Below, in pieces: positions 62,417 through 64,000 of a DNA stretch of 64,000 nucleotides. Under the pieces are notes generated by a model. The model did no database searches. It saw only the letters and a list, made by a program, of their open reading frames with translations, and was not told the DNA's origin. The stretch is from Saccharopolyspora gloriosae (GTDB taxonomy: Bacteria > Actinomycetota > Actinomycetes > Mycobacteriales > Pseudonocardiaceae). The stretch lies in NCBI RefSeq assembly GCF_022828475.1, contig NZ_CP059557.1, positions 2,589,470-2,653,469 of the forward strand, written 5' to 3'. The position numbers and the translations under genes were made by a program. Positions within the stretch are counted from its first letter, which is position 1. Each line of letters starts with the position of its first letter.

Positions 62417-63076
62417 TCAACCCCGCGTGCGCCTGATGGCGATGGTCGCCGCTGTTTCGCCGAGGCCTGTGAACAGGGCCGTGGCGTCGTTGACGAGTTG
62501 GTCGCGGTCGACGGGGGTGTGGCCGTTGAGCCAGCTCATGAGGAGTTCGCTGAAGCCGCCGACGAGCACGGCCGCGGTGATGCCGGTGATCGGATCGCCG
62601 GGGGGTGGGTCGCCGCGGGTGGCGTCGGCTTCGACGTAGCGGGCGATGAGGTGGCCGGTTTCGATGCGGCGGCGGTTGAGCGCTTCGTTGCCGAGGGCTT
62701 CGACGTAGAGGACTCGTGCGCGGCGGCGGTCTTCGGCCACGAAGCGGGTGGTCGTGTCGACGACGGCGTGCACTCGGGCGTGGGAGTCGTTTCCGGCGGC
62801 CTCGGCGGCGGTGCGGACTTCGGTGTGCAGATCGTCGATCAGGCGGTCGTAGAGCGCGACGACCAGGGCGTTGAGGTCGGGGAAGCTCTCGTAGAAGTAG
62901 CGCGGGTTCAGCCGGGCGTGCTGGCACACGGCGCGCACCGAGGTGCCGGACCAGCCTTCGGTGCCGAGCAGGTCGAGTGCGGCGTCGAGCAGCAGTGCGC
63001 GCCGCTCCGCGACTCGGTCCGCGGGCGGTTTTCCGGCCCAACGGCCGGGTTTGGCGGTTTCATCGAAGGCTGACAA
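62417..63076 (-). CDS. TetR-family transcriptional regulator
   Basis: 219 residues from a TTG at 63076 (AAGGTG seven bases upstream). The DNA-binding part is RRALLLDAALDLLGTEGWSGTSVRAVCQHA followed by RLNPRYFYESFPDLNALVVALYD. The C-terminal ligand domain is all helical (IARYVEADATRG, AAVLVGGFSELLMSWLNGHTP). It is divergent from the epoxide-hydrolase-like gene. The 283-base gap contains a TGGCAAC/GTTGCCA palindrome over the predicted promoter, so autoregulation and repression of the hydrolase are likely. Confidence 0.92.
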   Translation of the reverse strand: MSAFDETAKPGRWAGKPPADRVAERRALLLDAALDLLGTEGWSGTSVRAVCQHARLNPRYFYESFPDLNALVVALYDRLIDDLHTEVRTAAEAAGNDSHARVHAVVDTTTRFVAEDRRRARVLYVEALGNEALNRRRIETGHLIARYVEADATRGDPPPGDPITGITAAVLVGGFSELLMSWLNGHTPVDRDQLVNDATALFTGLGETAATIAIRRTRG

Positions 63077-63192
63077 CGCGCGTCACCTTACTTCCCGTCT
63101 GTTGAGCTCTTGGTGTGCGCCGGTCGGTGCGGCAGGGGGGCGAGCCCCGGTGCGGAGAGCGCGGCCGGTCGGTGGCCGTGAGTGATCGGGTA

Positions 63193-63222
63193 TTGGCAAC
63201 GGGTGTTGCCATGACCTATATT
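63193..63222 (+). promoter_or_regulatory. Promoter with overlapping TetR-type palindrome
   Basis: TTGGCA (63193-63198) and TATATT (63217-63222), 18 bases apart, form a good -35/-10 pair directed at the hydrolase. TGGCAAC-GGGT-GTTGCCA (63194-63211) covers the -35 and spacer. Further single arms occur at 63235-63241 and 63269-63275 (GTTGCCA, TGGCAAC). Confidence 0.65.
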
Positions 63223-63359
63223 TGGACACAGCCGTTGCCAAAATGTCAGATCGGTGATTTCGCCCGCATGGCAACGGAAAGCCTTCCCGACTCGTCGCTG
63301 TCCGGATCACGGACCGCTCTCGTCCGCAAGCTCCCCGCTCATGTCAAAGGAGACCGTCG

Positions 63360-64000
63360 ATGCCTGAGCGCACCGTCGCCGTCAACGGCGCCGAGCTGCA
63401 CGTCGTGGAGGAGGGCACCGGTCCGCCGGTGATCTTCGCGCACGGCTTCCCGGAACTCGCTTACTCGTGGCGCCACCAACTGCCCGCCATCGCCGCCGCC
63501 GGATACCGCGCGATCGCTCCGGACCAGCGGGGATACGGCCGCTCCAGCAAGCCGGACGAGGTCGCCGCCTACGACATGCGGCACCTGACCGGCGACCTCA
63601 TCGCGCTGCTCGACGACCTCGGGGAGCAGCGGGCCGTGTTCGTCGGCCACGACTGGGGATCGATGGTGGTGTGGCAGACGGCCTTGCTGCACCCGGACCG
63701 CGTCGCCGGGGTGTGCGGGATGAGCGTGCCGTTCTCGCCGCGCCCGCTGCGCCCGCCCACCGAGCTGTGGCGGGAGGCGTTCCGTGACCGGTTCTTCTAC
63801 ATCCTGCACTTCCAGGAAACCGGTGTCGCCGACGCCGAACTCGCCGCGGATCCGGCGACCACGATGCGCAGGCTGCTGTGCGGAGTCCGGACGGAACCGG
63901 GTGTGGAATCGGGGCTGGTCTCCGCCGCCGACGGCCGCAACTTCCTCGACCGCTTCCCGGAACCGGACGGACTGCCCGCTTGGCTGAGCCAGGCGGACCT
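63360..64000 (+). CDS. Alpha/beta hydrolase, epoxide-hydrolase-like (partial, runs off the window)
   Basis: The ATG at 63360 follows AAAGGAG. 213 residues are visible. VNGAELHVVEEGTGPPVIFAHGFPELAYSWRHQLP holds the HGFPE oxyanion motif; YRAIAPDQRGYGRSSKPDEV the RGYGRSS strand; VGHDWGSMVVWQTALLHPDRV the nucleophile elbow with aspartate as in epoxide hydrolases and haloalkane dehalogenases. The tyrosines of the cap and the final acid and histidine lie beyond the end. Under TetR control from the divergent gene. Substrate unknown; xenobiotic or fatty-acid epoxides are typical. Confidence 0.88.
   Translation, partial: MPERTVAVNGAELHVVEEGTGPPVIFAHGFPELAYSWRHQLPAIAAAGYRAIAPDQRGYGRSSKPDEVAAYDMRHLTGDLIALLDDLGEQRAVFVGHDWGSMVVWQTALLHPDRVAGVCGMSVPFSPRPLRPPTELWREAFRDRFFYILHFQETGVADAELAADPATTMRRLLCGVRTEPGVESGLVSAADGRNFLDRFPEPDGLPAWLSQAD

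Overview
The window is high-GC DNA with GTG and TTG starts, TGATG/ATGA/GTGA gene overlaps and an actinobacterial style of type I-E CRISPR repeat. It most resembles a Saccharopolyspora-like member of the Pseudonocardiaceae; that placement is inferred from gene content and style only.

Layout. 0.3-6.2 kb: a sugar/inositol isomerase-dehydrogenase cluster under a LacI repressor. Identical palindromic operators stand at both promoters, and one dehydrogenase has lost its NAD-binding half. 6.7-15.9 kb: a scrap-yard. An alcohol/formaldehyde dehydrogenase plus monooxygenase cassette is present twice in inverted orientation: the left copy is dead (an 874-bp IS5-type insertion, a truncated partner), the right copy is intact and followed by a DJ-1/PfpI gene. 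Decayed Tn3-type transposase and serine-resolvase remnants bracket the intact copy, and the resolvase was itself hit by a 1.4-kb IS3-type element. 15.6-25.4 kb: a sugar-oxidation regulon with an enolase-superfamily dehydratase, a truncated KDPG-type aldolase, two GMC flavoprotein/subunit-3 pairs, a PfpI protein, a cysteine hydrolase, a FadR-type repressor and a divergent SMP-30 lactonase. A perfect 21-bp site is repeated in inverted orientation between repressor and lactonase.

25.7-38.6 kb: an IS5-type element abuts a CRISPR array of 21 repeats plus one scar, with no cas genes in the window. The array's leader region and the 3' part of a tRNA-Pro(GGG) gene are repeated at 38.2-38.6 kb beside an intact tRNA-Pro and a small decayed second array. 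The 10.3 kb between these about 96% identical repeats looks like a genomic island. Its core is a tight operon: acyl-CoA dehydrogenase, SelD (selenophosphate synthetase), a NadM-like nucleotidyltransferase, an alkaline-phosphatase-superfamily/ApgM-like enzyme, and a propionyl/acetyl-CoA synthetase after a 130-base gap, with a divergent TetR regulator. This is the best candidate here for an undescribed pathway, possibly making a selenium-containing small molecule.

38.6-60.1 kb: ordinary chromosomal genes. These are a Y-family polymerase, Nudix hydrolase, GH43-like protein, MHS-family transporter, ArsB-type antiporter, GH3 beta-glucosidase, GtrA, GDSL hydrolase, FxsA, YtcJ-type amidohydrolase, the homogentisate operon (hmgA, an unknown gene, fumarylacetoacetase), a DEDDh exonuclease with TerB and BRCT regions, a cysteine-free L36 paralogue with a Zur-like box, a frameshifted 2-oxoglutarate oxygenase, and an O-acetylhomoserine sulfhydrylase-like enzyme. 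60.4-62.4 kb: an AT-richer pair, an AAA ATPase and an RloB-like TOPRIM protein, read as an anti-phage defence module. The window ends with a TetR regulator divergent from an epoxide-hydrolase-like gene that runs off the edge.
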